Source: Theristus sp. LFF4_11
Taxonomy: Eukaryota; Nematoda; Chromadorea; Monhysterida; Xyalidae
Direction: 5' to 3'
Length of the DNA stretch: 64,000 nt
NCBI GenBank assembly: GCA_030248135.1
Contig: JASANC010002461.1
Span: forward strand, 1 to 64,000
Below, in pieces: positions 23,001-33,605 of this stretch (within the stretch, counting starts at the first letter, position 1; each line of letters starts with the position of its first letter). The notes below the pieces were generated by a model. That model ran no database searches, was not told where the DNA came from, and worked only from the letters and a program-made list of their open reading frames with translations. Position numbers and translations under genes: made by a program.

Positions 23001-25342
23001 CAAAATAGTTTCCTGGGGTAATTTCATTCGTAGATTTTAAAAATCCAATTACTTTTTTGCCCCGACCATTTTTTGGGCAAAAATTGGGCATTTTCAAAAG
23101 TTCTGAGGTTTTGACCTGGTTTCAAATGTCGCCCTTTCAATTTTTGTCTGAAATTGTTTCATAACCGAACAAAAAAGTTTCCTGAGGTAAGTGCAGCTGA
23201 AGATTTTGAAAATCTTGTTACTTTTTTGCCCTGGCCCTTTTTGGGTTAAAAATTGAGCATTTTTTGTCTAAAGTTGTTTCATAACCGAACAAAATAGTTT
23301 CCTGGGGTAATTGCAGCTGTAGGTTTTGAAAAATTGGTTACTTTTTGCCCCTGCCTTTTTTGGGTCAAAAATTGGACAATTTTTGTCTAAAGTTGTTTCA
23401 TAACCGAACAAAATAGTTTCCTGGAGTAATTTTATCCGTAGATTTAAAAAATCCAATTACTTTTTTGCCCCGACCATTTTTTGGGCAAAAAATTGGAGTT
23501 TTCAAAAGTTCGTTGATTTTGACCTGGTTTCAAATGTCGCCCTTTCAATTTTTGTCTGAAATTGTTTTATAACCGAACAAAAAAGTTTCCTGGGGTAATT
23601 GCAGCTGTAGCTTTTGAAAATCTGGTTACTTTTTTGCCCCGGCCTTTTTTGGGTCAAAAATTGGGCAATTTTTGTTTAAAGTTGTTTCATAACCGAAAAA
23701 ATAGTTTCCTGGGGTAATTTCATCCGTAGATTTTAAAAATCCAATTACTTTTTTGCCCCGACCCTTTTTTGGGCAAAAATTGGGCATTTTCAAAAGTTCT
23801 GAGGTTTTGACCTGGTTTCAAATGTCGCCCTTTCAATTTTTGTCTGAAATTGTTTCATAACCGAACAAAAAAGTTTCCTGGGGTAAGTGCAGCTGTAGAT
23901 TTTGAAAATCTGGTTACTTTTTTGCCCCGGCCCTTTTTGGGTTAAAAACTGGGCATTTTTTGTCTAAAGTTGTTTCATAACCGAACAAAATAGTTTCCTG
24001 GGGTAATTGCAGCTGTAGATTTTGAAAAAATTGGTTACTTTTTGCCCAGGCTTTTTTTGGGTCAAAAATTGGGCAATTTTTGTCTAAAGTTGTTTTATAA
24101 CCGAACAAAATAGTTTCCTGTGGTAATTTCATCCGTAGATTTTGAAAATCCGGTTACTTTTTTGACCCAACCTTTTTTGAGTTAAAAATTGGGCAAATTT
24201 TGTCTAAAGTTGTTTTATACCCGAACAAAAATGTTTCCCGGAATAAATTCATCCGTATATTTTAAAAATTTAGTTAAATTTTTACCCCGACCCTTTCAGA
24301 CACAGTGGATTAAAACCCCTGGCCTACAACACCAACAGGACGAATACAATGCGTAGCAACCCTTAAATTCAAGCACATAATTAGTTGAAACAAACAAAAT
24401 TAGAAAAACGGCAACCAAATAACCAAAGTCGTGACGATTCGGGCGAATCAGCCGTGGAAACTTGGCGAGATCGGTCCAGAAACAAAAAAAAACAGGAGAT
24501 CTGTGGAGTCCAGGGTAATTCAATGCGCTGATCAGGGATTTTTGGGTTACATTTCTTAAGGAAGCACAGTTTTAGATACTGAATCGTGACAATTTCGGGT
24601 AAATCAGCCGTGGAACCTGACGGGCGACATCTCTTCAAAACGAAAAATGAAATCAGTGTAATCACTGTAAGCCGAATGGGAAGTTTGGAAGAACGGATGC
24701 CCAACGCATTCTGAATTTTGTCCGATTTTGGGACTTATGTAAAAGTCAGAATATTATCTAAAAATGCGGAGGACGCATATAAAAGGAGGAATATGGCTTT
24801 GTGTAAGCAGTGAGAAACTTTTTTGCTTCACCGTGTCTTCGCCAATGCCTCTGCGCAACGCTTTGTCCTTGGCAAAGCAGTGTCAGTGATCGAAGATGTT
24901 GTCTTTAATTTGGCAGCTTTATGTTACTATTTGCTCGAAATTCATCGAATGTAAAAATTTCGTTTGTCGAAAAAGTAAGAGGGCTACCATTTGCAACCGA
25001 AATAATGAATAAACGGCGCAAAAATATAACTCTTATGTACTTGTATCCGTGTGCCACATCAGAAACTTGAAAATAGTTGTGAAGCAAAAAAGTTTCTCAC
25101 TGCTTACACAAAGCCATATTCCTCCTTTTATATGCGTCCTCCGCATTTTTAGATAATATCAATGTTCGGGTACCTTCGAGTTTCTTCGGTTCATTTGCAC
25201 ACGTTCTAGTCTTGGCCCGAAGTCCTTCGCCAGATCCGTCAATCCAAATGTACATTGCCTGCACCTTGTTGCCTTGGTCAAGCGTTAGAAAGCGGTTCAG
25301 GACCGCTTTGTCAGTGTGGCTCATCATTCGCGGATTCGACAT
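14086..25342 (-). CDS. gln: Glutamine synthetase (eukaryotic type), one exon not found
   Basis: ATP-dependent ligation of glutamate and ammonia to glutamine; normally a cytosolic decamer. Minus-strand exons are 25342-25174, 16456-16278, 15937-15842, 15589-15390, 15024-14826 and 14202-14086 (stop). All have GT-AG sites and consistent phases. Exon 1 has [17 protein letters not shown]. The next exon found starts TNKRHTC and has [16 protein letters not shown] with the metal-binding glutamates. Later exons carry the [22 protein letters not shown] and [11 protein letters not shown] motifs. The segment between KKLE and TNKRHTC, about 60 residues with the conserved LPEWNFDGSST motif, is missing. It should lie in the 8.7-kb intron at 16457-25173, which is almost wholly satellite DNA. 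The flanking exons meet in phase 1, so skipping it keeps the frame: 319 residues against about 370 in the family. Either the exon was lost, or it is absent from the assembly. Confidence 0.92.
14281..14372. repeat. GATTGGTTGG-family MITE (short)
   Basis: The arm CTAGCTGATTGGTTGG with GCATGCATTCTGTGC and the complementary ACAGAATGCATGTACC with CCAATCA form a short palindromic element. It is in the last intron of glutamine synthetase. Confidence 0.7.
14661..14790. repeat. GATTGGTTGG-family MITE
   Basis: Inverted arms TATAGGGAATCAGC and GCGGATTCCCTGTA with internal CACCAACCAATCA. A second copy of the family in the same glutamine synthetase intron as the one at 14281. Confidence 0.8.
16600..16990. 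repeat. Short-period GTTAAATGTTACG repeats around a MITE
   Basis: Irregular copies of ACGTTAAATGTTACGGTCAG occur on both sides of a GATTGGTTGG-type element (about 16685-16800, CTAGCTGATTGGTTGGTCAT). The flanking ATCTGGATAATA and ATTATCCAGAT form inverted ends, so this may be a larger palindromic element. It lies in the glutamine synthetase first intron. Confidence 0.6.
17340..17880 (+). repeat. Satellite A, about 4 units
   Basis: Tandem units of about 145 bases marked by TTTCCTGGGGTAATTTCATC, CCGTAGATTT, TTTTTTGCCCCGACC and TCGCCCTTTCAATTTTT. This is the same satellite as the large array at 20690-24290. Confidence 0.85.
17890..19620 (+). repeat. Satellite B array, 149-bp unit, about 11 units
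   Basis: Highly uniform head-to-tail units with spacing of 149 bases (for example GCTGAATCGTGACGATT at 17955, 18104 and 18253). Short open frames here are repeat artefacts. A 17-base G run at 18568-18584 interrupts one unit and is followed by a truncated unit. Confidence 0.95.
19650..20680. repeat. Element with ~150-bp terminal inverted repeats
   Basis: Same family as 2404-3393, with ATTATCTAAAAATGCG ends. The interior includes GAAACCCGAAGG and CACCATCCCGTGGAACCAAT. An open frame in the interior is shared with the copy at 48359 but shows no domain, so I do not call it a gene. Confidence 0.85.
20690..24290 (+). repeat. Large satellite A array with higher-order structure
   Basis: About 25 tandem units in which a longer form (with GACCTGGTTTCAAATGTCGC) alternates with a shorter form (AATTTTTGTCTAAAGTTG directly after the G/A-rich block). 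Blocks such as TTTTATCCGTAGATTTAAAA recur at about 21205, 21613, 22311 and 23410, indicating higher-order repeat blocks of several hundred bases. It lies inside the glutamine synthetase first intron. Minus-strand frames reading [13 protein letters not shown] are repeat artefacts. Confidence 0.92.
24420..24740 (+). repeat. Two diverged satellite B units
   Basis: Decayed units with GGCGAATCAGCCGTGGAAAC and GCGCTGATCAGGGATTTTTG, ending in the CTTATGTAAAAGTCAGAAT junction that precedes the inverted-repeat unit in every copy. Preceded at 24296-24420 by about 125 bases of unique sequence. Confidence 0.75.
24753..25157. repeat. Short element of the ~150-bp inverted-repeat family
   Basis: Internally deleted copy of about 405 bases. 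Its right end (AGATAAT at 25157) lies only about 15 bases inside the intron from the glutamine synthetase exon 1 donor (exon end 25174). Confidence 0.88.
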
Positions 25343-26478
25343 TTTTTGTTATCGTTTTTATCAGGATTGTCACGGCACAGTAAGGGTGGTTATACAAAAC
25401 TCTGAAAAACTGAGCTGTGGTGTACAGAAATAGGCAAACGAAAGCTCTGCTCAGATGGTATTTTAGAAACGAGTGGGAGAATGTCTTTGGACTGATTTGT
25501 CTGTGTCTTGTTTTTTGCTGTAATTTCATGTAATGTTAAGATGTTTACAGTGAAAAAATTCAACCTTGGCAAAACCATACACGAGTGTTTTAGCTGTGAA
25601 AACGTGGTTGATATTGCACATCCAGCACAGCGGTCAAAATTTTACAAACCACTTTTACACACCGCATGTCGCTAGCAAGTTTTTTATGGAAAACATGCAC
25701 GATTGCACGACACAACAGAAACAAGAAAATGATGCATACTAGTTGGTCTTCCTTCAGTCATTTCTCATATTGATCACGTTAAAATATTGCAAAACATAAA
25801 AAACAACGGTCTGAAACAGCATGTCACGCCACATTTTGCGATGTCCGTTTCTGATTTTTAGTTGAGCATCTTTCACCATGCATGGTTTTTTTTGCATATC
25901 AACTAGCATATCAACAGCAAAAATATCAAAAAAAGCTATTGGTGGGAACTAGGTTTGGTTGGAGCAAATATGTTTGTTGACACGCAAAGTAATTTTCACT
26001 TTGAAAAATATTGCCATGAAAACGAGCTTCGGACGCGTTTGTTGCAGCGACCCTGTGTGGCAATTGTAATGTTTGTGTTTTTAGATGCTCAACCGCGCAA
26101 CCGTATCTCACAATATTACTAAACTTTCTAGAAAAGAACCGGTTTTCAAATTTTTTTGTTGATTTGCCGGTTTTTACTTAGCTGATATATTGAAAACCAC
26201 GTGGTATAAACCAACTGAATGCGAATTAAAAATAATAAACATTATAGCTATTTATGGGTATATTTTAGTTGTGATGTCTGCAACTTTCCCAAGATATGAC
26301 GATTTTCTCGCACAAAAAGCGTTTTTCATTTTACAGAGCGTCTGTTGTTTTGTTGCACTTTCGCTTTCCACTACTTTTTCAGAGTGTGATATGATGTGTA
26401 AAAACATGCATACAATGTGTTTTTGGTGTCACCGAGTTGAAAATGACTGCACCTTTTGAACAGATAATCATATTTACA
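25343..26478. other. Upstream region of glutamine synthetase
   Basis: AT-rich. It presumably contains the glutamine synthetase promoter and 5' UTR, but no core element can be assigned. A plus-strand frame at 26190-26459 (89 codons) lacks any recognisable domain and I do not call it. Confidence 0.4.
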
Positions 26479-26744
26479 TACCGTAAAGAATTGCATATAA
26501 GGTCTCCTTATATAAATTTGAAAATCAAAAATTTCTGAAAAAAAGTGGAATTTCGTGTGACAACCTTATAAGTGGGAGGAGGTCTTATAAAGCAAACATT
26601 AGGAATTTCGGGCCTTATAAACGGGGTAGGATTTGACTAAGTCAAAATTTTGAATTTTTTGGTTTCCCGCCATGTGACACTCCGCCCACTTTTGGGTGGG
26701 GGTCTTATAAGTGGGAGGAACCTTATATGCAAGACTTTACGGTA
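26479..26744. repeat. Inverted-repeat MITE, TACCGTAAAG ends
   Basis: Ends TACCGTAAAGAATTGCATAT and ATATGCAAGACTTTACGGTA are inverted repeats. The interior repeats CTTATAAGTGGGAGGA. About 266 bp, non-coding DNA-transposon type. Confidence 0.85.
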
Positions 26745-27479
26745 TTTGTCAAACATACTTTTCTCTGACCAACTTCTGCTTAACGAGTTTACAGAAAGCA
26801 CGGTGCAAAACTGTTGACCTGCCTTCAAAAACTGAAGAGCAGAAGTTGCGTTTTGATCAAGGCACACGCGACGCCGACTGAATTGGCTACCAGGCTACCA
26901 ATCAGCTAATACTATAAATTATCCAGGACGCTTTTGAAGAGACGTCTCTTCAATCTGAAGAAAAATTCATTCTCCCTCTACATTCTACTCCCTAGCATAG
27001 TTGTTCCAGAGCCGTTGGGGGGGGGGGGGCGATATAGATGGCTGAAGCAAATTTTCCAAATAGATAGCAGGAAAATTTGGGGGGGTACCGGCCGCGGGGA
27101 GGGGCATGTGACTTTCGGGGGGCGGTCAAAATTTTGAAAGATAGATAAAACGCTAAAAAGCTATAAAAACAACTAAATAACACTTAAATATGCTAAAAAA
27201 TCAAGTATAAACGCGTATTTTACTTAAAATTAGCAAATTTTTTAAGAATTTCAAGCAAAAATGGTCAATTTTGGTTAAAATTTGGAAAATTTGGCCGACA
27301 CCCCCCCCCCCCCCCACACACACGTAAATGCATCATTATTAAAACCCTGGCGCTTCTTTTTTAAAACGCACGCGCACGGGCATCGGCATGCTCATGCTCA
27401 TGATCCACTAGCGTGCCGGCACACGCTCCGGCCCCAACAGAAACTTGTTCAAAACGCAATTGTTCTGACATCTTCCTTC

Positions 27480-27537
27480 TTGAAAAGGCTTGGCTTAGGT
27501 TAGGATTAGGTTAGGATCAGGTTTGACTTAGGATTAG
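27480..27537 (+). repeat. TTAGGATTAGG-type repeats
   Basis: Degenerate tandem TTAGGA units of telomere-like appearance. Similar tracts are at about 28505-28640, 28795-28850, 56110-56200 and 56760-56815, often next to GAACCTACAAC. They are interstitial and part of dispersed repeats, not a chromosome end. Confidence 0.7.
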
Positions 27538-28521
27538 CACAGGAAACTCAAAATGAATGATGAGGAAGATGAAAAGAGATGTGCTGTTAATGGCGCGCAT
27601 CAGGCCGTAAATCACACAAAATAAACATATGCAAGATGCAAATCAGGCCGTAAATCACACAAAATCAACGGTGCATTAACAGGCCCGAAAAAAAATTCCA
27701 AAAATGGGGGTTTCAATCAACACTATTAACAGGCTGAACACGAGAGGTTGTGCGCCTTTTATTAAGCGTATCTTCGTAAAAACGACGCATTGGATGATAA
27801 GATAAATGTGCGTGATGATTTGCATGATGCGTTAATGTACGGTTAATACAGTTGATTTCTCCATTAGTTACATAAATCATTTCTCTTTCATCTTTGGACA
27901 CTAACGTTTGATTAACAGGCACATCACTAATATCATCCAACATTTCAAATTTTAATCATTGATAATAATCTGCATCAGTAACTCACATAAGAAAGCTGTT
28001 AATGTGGTGTTCATATGAAAGATGGCACATCAACAGTCCCGATTGTTTAGCATCTACCACATCTTTTTCATCTTGCGCCGAGTTTTATTCGTATGATGAG
28101 CAAAAACCACTGTTAATGTACTGTTGATAAGGACGGTTAATAATACGCTATCTATTGCATATACATTGTATTTTCTTTGCCTGATGTGAACTACACAAAT
28201 ATTAACAACATTAACAACTGTTAATGCAAGTTAATTGCGGAACGCCATCTAGCAAATCAAAACATATTTACTGTGGAATATGTCGTAAATGTTGCTGTTG
28301 ATTAGGAAAATGGCACTTTTAACATTGTGGCAATAAAAATGACGCAAAACTACCGTAATCCTTGTTCCCAAAGATGGAGAAGATGCACATCTTGCAAATC
28401 AATGTGTCTTCAATTAACCTCAATCAACAGAACTGGCTCCCAAAAAAGTCAACGTAACTGGGCACTCATCAACAGCACATCTCTTTTCATCTTCCTCATC
28501 ATTCATTTTGAGTTTCCTGTG
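27538..28521. mobile_element. Nested DNA element with 54-bp terminal inverted repeats
   Basis: Inverted ends start CACAGGAAACTCAAAATGAA and include GATGAGGAAGATGAAAAGAG. Both outer flanks read TAG, a possible 3-bp target duplication. The interior contains repeated GTTAAT/ATTAAC motifs and two CAGGCCGTAAATCACACAAA copies (27602 and 27644). No transposase is seen. Confidence 0.8.
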
Positions 28522-28594
28522 TAGGCTTTAGGATTAAGATTTGAATCAGGTCTGTTTTAGGTTAGGATTAGGTTAGGATCAGGTTTGACTTAGG

Positions 28595-28855
28595 ATTAAG
28601 GCTTTAGGATTAAGATTTGAATCAGGTCTGTTTTAGCAATGTCCGACAACGAGCGTGTTTTACCTGAAGCGGATTTTAGAAAAGAAGGGCAGCCTATTAA
28701 AACAGGTGCATGAGCAGTGGCGGTGGCCCCTGCCCTATAACACAGGAAAGAAAAAAATGCAAAAACTAAATTGATCAGTTTCACCTTATCAAAAAGGCTT
28801 GGCTCAGGATTAGGATTAGGTTTAGGATTAGGAACCTACAACAAACCATTGCAAG
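28595..28855 (+). repeat. Dispersed repeat also present at 56.65 kb
   Basis: Shares GGTGGCCCCTGCCCTATAAC, ACAGGAAAGAAAAAAATGCA and CAAAAAGGCTTGGCT with 56680-56820. It ends in TTAGGATTAGG repeats and GAACCTACAAC. Confidence 0.75.
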
Positions 28856-30597
28856 CAACCTCTGATCAGAAATCAAAAAAATCACTTTAAGAATGTATAC
28901 AAATCCCCCCCCCCCACACCCCCATGAAATTTTGTCTGGCGGAGACCCCCCAAAATTTTCTGCACACCCTAAAAATTTTTTCGAAAATCATGATTTTTTG
29001 TCTATAAAGTCCATAATATAAGCTGAATATATGATATTGATAACTTGACCATCTTCATTGTAATTTCAAAGATTTGCGCAAAATTTGGTTTAAATAAGGA
29101 AAAAAATCAGGGGTGGAGGGGGAAAATTTTGAAAAAAATGCACCCCCCCCCCCAGAGCACCCGAGACCGTCGGGTGGGGGGGGGGGGGGGTGGGGGGGCA
29201 CCGTGCCACCCCCCTAAAACCGGGCACCCCCCCCCCCATCGTACCCCCCCCCCCTCGAAATTTTTTCCGACACCCCCCCACCCCCCCATGAAATTTTGTC
29301 TGGCGGACACCCCCCCCCCCCCAAAATTTTCTGCACACCCTAAATTTTTTTTCGAAAATCATGATTTTTTGTCTATAAAGTCCATAATATAAGCTGAATA
29401 TATTATAACTTCACCATCTAAATTGTAATTACAAATTTTTTGCCCCAAAATTTTGCGTTTTTCCTTAAAAATTTTCGCTAAAAAATTACATGGGGGGGGG
29501 GGGGGGGGGGTGGACCCCCCCCCCCACAGAAAATTTTGAAAAATGCACCCCCCCCATGGGACCCCCCTGGGGGGGGGGGGGGGGGGTCCCACGTTACCAT
29601 AGGTTGGACCCCCCCCTCACTTTTTGGTCGGCACCCCCCCACGGTACCCTACCCCCCCTCGAAATTTTTTTGGGCCCACGGTACTGCTCCCCATGGGACT
29701 GGGGTTGTTAAACAAAAATCAAAATTTTTTCAAAAAAAGTGATTAAAAAAACAAAAATGCCAATTTAAAAAAAAATTCGAAAAATTTTCCTCTAATATGC
29801 TCTGAAAACCTCAATCTTGGCACACTTTTTCGAAAGTTCAACAAATTTTTTTTTTAATATTTACCTCGTAAAACCTTTAGCAGTCGATTTTGGACCGTTT
29901 TACCGACTGATTTCAGGCTTCAACAATCAACATAGGGCAGTTACAGTACCGTGGGCCCAAAACAATTTTCGAAGGGGGGGGGGTATGGTGCCGGGGGGGG
30001 GGGCCTAGTTGTTCTAGGGGGGGGGCCTGGGGGGGCCGGCCCCCCCCAAAAAATTTTCGAATCTATCTCTATCAGACAGGTTTTTTCGGCTCAGCTATTA
30101 TCTATCTAAAAAAATTTTTTAGCCAGCTATCTATCTGAAAATTTTTGTCTTCGAAGACATAAAATGAGTCAATTTTTGACCAAAATTGACCATTTTTGCT
30201 CGTAATTCTTGAAAATTTCGCTAATTTTAGGTAAAATACGCGTTTATACTTGAATTTTAGTGTATTTTTAGCATTATTTTGCTGTTTTTATAGCTTTTTA
30301 GCGCTTTAGCTATCTATCTATCAAATTTCAAAATTTTGACCGGCCCCCCCCCAAAGTCACAAGGCCCCCCCCGCGGCCCCCCCCCCAAAATTTTCCAGCT
30401 ATCTATCTATCCAGAAAATTTGCTCCAGCTATCTATATCGGCCCCCCAACCCCTCGGCTCTGGAACAACTATGGGGGGGGTGCCGACCATAAAGTGAGGG
30501 TGGGTCCAACCTATGGTAACGTGGGACCCCCCCCCCATGGGGGTCCCATGGGGGGGGTGCATTTTTTCAAAATTTTCTGTGGGGGGGTCCACCGTCC

Positions 30598-31260
30598 ACC
30601 TAGAGATGTAAGGGTCAAAAAAAAAATTTTTTTAATTTTTTTTTTTAAAAAAGTAAAAAAAAGAGCATTTTTTTATTAAAAATTTTTGAAATTTTTTCTT
30701 TAATGTGCCCTGAAAATGCCGTTTTTGGCATAATTTTTCGAAAGTTCAACAAAAATTTTCTTTGACTTTTTTACCTTGTCACTTAGTCTTCAACGCTGCA
30801 GGTGGTATTCTGGATTGATTTATCGACTGTTTTTAGCCTTGGTGAGTGATGATCGACTCGCGCATTGAAGTACTTGAGCGTCGCAAAGGCTAGTTCAACA
30901 AATTCCGATGCCGCTAAGGTGAGATAGAAGCAGAGAACTCACATTTACGCATCGTTTTTCAGGATCTCGAAAGGTCGAAATTGCACTGTCTGCCACTGCA
31001 AGCGTAACTTCGTTGGTTGCTCGTTGCTGTTTCGCCTCGTGTCGTCAGCATGATCACACCGGTTTGTTGTTGAACTTGTTTCCGTGTTATTTGAGGTGAA
31101 TTGAGAGGCAAAACACGAGACGTGATGTCGTCGGTGGGAAAATGGGGTCGCCGAAACCAAGTGAAATTTTCACCCTCCTCCCATATGGGGGTCATATGGT
31201 AAGTCGGTGGCTCCTCAGATGGTGATATTCGGACTCCCTGAAAAATTCTGAACAACTTTC
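30598..31260. mobile_element. hAT-like MITE, copy 1 (right end lost)
   Basis: Begins TAGAGATGTAAG. It shares with 36408-37147 the segments TCTTCAACGCTGCAGGTGG, TGAGTGATGATCGACTCGC-like sequence and CGGACTCCCTGAAAAATTCT. The right terminus is not recognisable, so it is truncated. Confidence 0.7.
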
Positions 31261-31479
31261 ATTTTTTAAAAAAAAATTTAAAAAAAAAATTTTTAAGAGT
31301 GCCTGTCCCGGAAAATCGAACTTGCCGTGGCAACGTTTTTTAAAATTTTTTTTTTTTTTAAATAAAAATAAAAATAAAAAAAAAAAAATGTGGGGAAATC
31401 GGGACTTTTGGGGTGCGTTGGGTAGGTTGGCAGGTAGTAACTTTGTGTATAAAATTTCAGGCCCCAACTCCACTCTGTC

Positions 31480-33010
31480 TGCGCGGTAGACTAAAAAAAC
31501 CTCTGAAAATGCCAAAATCGCGGGTTTTTTGGAATTAAAAAATCGCCATTGCTTTTTGCTGAATCGTGCAAACCCAAAAATTGGCACAGTTGTTCACAAA
31601 AGCATGGAGAATATTGTGTTAAAAAATCTCACCAATCGGATTAGGTGCAAATTGGTTTTGGGCTACTTTTTTGCCAGAAAAGGGCCAAAAACATCAAAAA
31701 CCGCGGTTTTTTGGGCACCATAGCCACTTCATGTGGAATACGAACTAGAAAATTTGCAAAAATACTTGCCAAGAAAAACTGAAAACTGTGTTAAAATTTT
31801 AGGCCAATCGGCCCGTTCGTTTATTGCTTCTGGGCACCATCTTTGACCTCAAAAAAGGCCAAAATCATCAAAATCGGTAATGTTTTCTGCGCCACCGCTG
31901 TTTTAGGAATCTTGCAAGCTCAGAAATTGAACAGAGTATTTCTGCAGGTCTAGTTGACATTGTGTTAAAAAATCTCACCAATCGGATTAGGTGCAAATTG
32001 GTTTTGGGCCACTTTTTTGCCAGAAAAGGGCCAAAAACATCAAAAATCGCGTTTTTTTGGGCACCATAGCCACTTCATGTGGAATACGAACTAGAAAATT
32101 TGCAAAAATAATTGCCAAGAGAAACTGAAAACTGTGTTAAAATTTTAGGCCAATCGGCCCGTTCGTTTATTGCTTCTGGGCACCATCTTTGACCTCAAAA
32201 AAGGCCAAAATCATCAAAATCGGTAATGTTTTCTGCGCCACCGCTGTTTTAGGAATAGTACAAGCTCAGAAATTGAACAGAATATTTCTGCAGGTCTAGT
32301 TGACATTGTGTTAAAAAATCTCACCAATCGGATTAGGCGCAAATTGGTTTTGGTCACTTTTTTGCCAAAAAAGGGCCAAAAACATCAAAAATCGCGTTTT
32401 TTTGGGCACCATAGCCACTTCATGTGGAATACAAACTAGAAAATTTGCAAAAATAATTGCCAAGAGAAACTGAAAACTGTGTTAAAATTTTAGGCCAATC
32501 GGCCCGTTCGTTTATTGCTTCTGGGCACCATCTTTGACCTCAAAAAGGCCAAAATCATCAAAATCGGTAATGTTTTCTGCGCCACCGCTGTTTTAGGAAT
32601 CGTGCAAGCTCAGAAATTGAACAGAGTATTTCTGCAGGTCTAGTTGACATTGTGTGAAAAAATCTCACCGATCGGATTAGGCGCAAATTGGTTTTGGGCC
32701 ACTTTTTTGCGAGAAAAGGGCCAAAAACATCAAAAATCGCGGTTTTTTGGGCACCATTTCCACTTCGTGTAGAATACGAACTAGAAAATTTGCAAAAATA
32801 ATTGCCAAGAAAAACTGAAAACTGTGTTAAAATTTTAGGCCAATCGGCCCGTTCGTTTATTGCTTCTGGGCACCATCTTTGACCTCAAAAAAGGCCAAAA
32901 TCATCAAAATCGGTAATGTTTTCTGCGCCACCGCTGTTTTAGGAATCGTGCAAGCTCAGAAATTGAACAGAGTATTTCTGCAGGTCTAGTTGACATTGTG
33001 TTAAAAAATC
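31480..33010 (+). repeat. ~345-bp tandem repeat, about 4.3 units
   Basis: Head-to-tail units starting at about 31615, 31963, 32308, 32652 and 32998 (GTGTTAAAAAATCTCACCAA, then TTTTGGGCACCATAGCCAC and CAATCGGCCCGTTCGTTTAT). Units are about 95% alike. It ends abruptly in a G-rich tract at 33018-33070. Confidence 0.95.
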
Positions 33011-33017
33011 TTGCCAT

Positions 33018-33100
33018 GTAGGGGGGGGGGGTGGGTGGGGTGTCTGGCAAATTTCGAGGGGGGGTGTGGATGGTCCAGTGTCAGGTTTTGGGGGGTGGGT
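33018..33100 (+). repeat. G-rich tract with quadruplex potential
   Basis: Several runs of 4 to 12 G within about 80 bases, at the junction between the 345-bp array and the inverted repeats flanking the coiled-coil gene's first exon. Confidence 0.7.
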
Positions 33101-33109
33101 GTCGCGTGA

Positions 33110-33570
33110 CCCCACCGCAGCGTCCCAAAGCTTAGCCTACCATTTCCGATGCAGATAAGGTGACGATTCGCCTCGCAGAGCGTCCGATTGTGCTCGCTGC
33201 TCCGTTTGCAAGCGCTACGTTGTCTGGTTGCTGCTTCGTGTCGTGTCGTCGCGACATCATCAGAAGAATTGATCGAATTTCAAGGCGGTATGTTTGTCTT
33301 CACTTTAGCATTAGCTTAGCTGGGGACAATTAGTGACGTTTTGGAGGTCAAAACACAAGAAGAGGCATGGTGACGGTTTGGAAAAGGGGTAATTGAGGTC
33401 AGCAAAACAAAATCTGCAAAGTTCCGCCATACGGGAGTCATTCGAGAGGCGCTTGCATATATCATATGTGGTTCTTCGGACTCCCTGATTGATTTAGCAC
33501 AACTTTGATTTTTGAAAAAATAATTTTTTTAAAACAAAAATGACGATTTTTGTTTTTTTAACCCTAGTCC
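33110..33570. repeat. Left inverted repeat flanking the first coiled-coil exon
   Basis: About 450 bases (AAAGCTTAGCC..., CGGACTCCCTGATTGATTTA, ending AACCCTAGTCC) that recur in inverse orientation at 33931-34400. Related to the hAT-like family at 30598 and 36408. Confidence 0.7.
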
Positions 33571-33605
33571 CAGGTTACCATAGTTTGGAGTTGGACCCCG
33601 TCGCC

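Larger units (their letters stand above)
26996..30473. mobile_element. 3.5-kb inverted-repeat element rich in G/C tracts
   Basis: Arms of about 300 bases at 26996-27290 and 30175-30473 are inverted relative to each other (CATAGTTGTTCCAGAGCC against GGCTCTGGAACAACTATG, with AGATAGATAAAACGCTAAAAA-like sequence in both). The interior has many runs of 8 or more G or C, direct repeats of about 170 bases (28890-29040 and 29270-29420, GAAATTTTGTCTGGCGGA), and a nested element at 27538-28521. No credible protein is encoded. Confidence 0.6.

Noticed and set aside
21464..24132. Repeated minus-strand frames reading [13 protein letters not shown]
   Set aside because: They follow the satellite A unit exactly, recur at every unit and are broken by indels; they are artefacts of the tandem repeat.
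26190..26459. 89-codon plus frame with several cysteines
   Set aside because: No signal peptide pattern, no homologous motif and AT-biased composition; probably chance.
29045..29742. Gly- and Pro-rich frames on both strands
   Set aside because: They are translations of G and C homopolymers.
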